Below, piece after piece: positions 13,752 through 13,854 of a stretch of DNA of 13,854 nt. A model generated the notes under the pieces. That model saw only the letters and a list, made by a program, of their open reading frames with translations. It did not search any database and was not told the origin of the DNA. Position numbers and translations under genes: made by a program. This stretch comes from an uncultured Bacillus sp. (lineage in GTDB: Bacteria > Bacillota > Bacilli > Bacillales > Cytobacillaceae): contig CALCRD010000100.1 of assembly GCA_937894355.1 (NCBI GenBank), forward strand, positions 1-13,854. Reading direction: 5' to 3'. Each line of letters begins with the position of its first letter. Within the stretch, counting starts at the first letter, position 1.

Positions 13752-13854
13752 GGCTGTTTTCGTAAAGTTTTTTGTTAAAATCTTAAACCCGATTTTAAGG
13801 TGGTAAAAATCAAAAACCCGATTTTTACTAGTTATCAGCAATTTTGTAACTTGA
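13752..13854 (-). repeat. Hairpin repeat element (copy B), runs off the window edge
   Basis: The complement of 13752-13806 matches 7041-7095 with three mismatches in 55, so this is a second copy in opposite orientation. It carries two hairpins instead of one: TTAAAATC (13775-13782) with GATTTTAA (13791-13798), and GTAAAAATC (13803-13811) with GATTTTTAC (13820-13828). Both keep a loop reading GGGTTT on the complement. The 29-base stretch 13807-13835 is absent from copy A, and similarity resumes at 13836-13850. The element may continue beyond the window. Confidence 0.82.

Overview
The window looks like chromosome of a low-GC, endospore-forming Firmicute of the Bacillaceae type. The support is AT-rich intergenic DNA, strong Bacillus-type ribosome binding sites (AAGGAGG, AGGGGGGA), intrinsic terminators with T-runs, a probable Spo0E-like phosphatase, an NrnB/YngD-like nanoRNase and a relative of the YugP metalloprotease. 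The species cannot be fixed from sequence alone. No rRNA, tRNA, CRISPR array or intact insertion sequence was seen.

Layout. 1-1440: a TudS-related putative desulfidase, a leader-like stretch with a doubtful small ORF, an unrecognised 107-residue protein and a strong terminator. 1679-3497: a two-gene unit of an EamA/DMT exporter and a D-isomer-specific 2-hydroxyacid dehydrogenase, followed by a gap holding what may be gene debris. 4004-4363: an orphan small protein, then a terminator. 4796-6905: D-serine ammonia-lyase (dsdA) and a TIM-barrel amidohydrolase, probably co-transcribed. 6923-7095: a palindromic repeat element whose distal half recurs, inverted, at the right edge (13752-13854).

7123-9090 is the most accessory-looking part. 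A TerF-like von Willebrand A (vWA) gene, an oppositely oriented helix-turn-helix gene and a second vWA gene of another type lie together. Both vWA genes end in terminators built on the same GCGAACAG/CTGTTCGC stem. No TerD, kinase or phosphatase partner is present. 9443-9682 encodes the small Spo0E-like protein. 10029-12543 holds a TraB-family membrane protein and an nrnB-like DHH phosphodiesterase, convergent on one bidirectional terminator. 12922-13736 holds a shortened, membrane-embedded YugP-like metalloprotease and a 44-residue membrane miniprotein.

How the genes work together. Three groupings have support: exporter plus dehydrogenase (export or turnover of a small organic acid or amino acid); DsdA plus amidohydrolase (D-serine detoxification or catabolism, exact coupling unknown); and the vWA/HTH/vWA cluster (a Ter-like stress or defence module, inferred). 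The rest look like single-gene units. The two copies of the hairpin repeat, in opposite orientations about 6.7 kb apart, bracket the vWA-to-miniprotein block.
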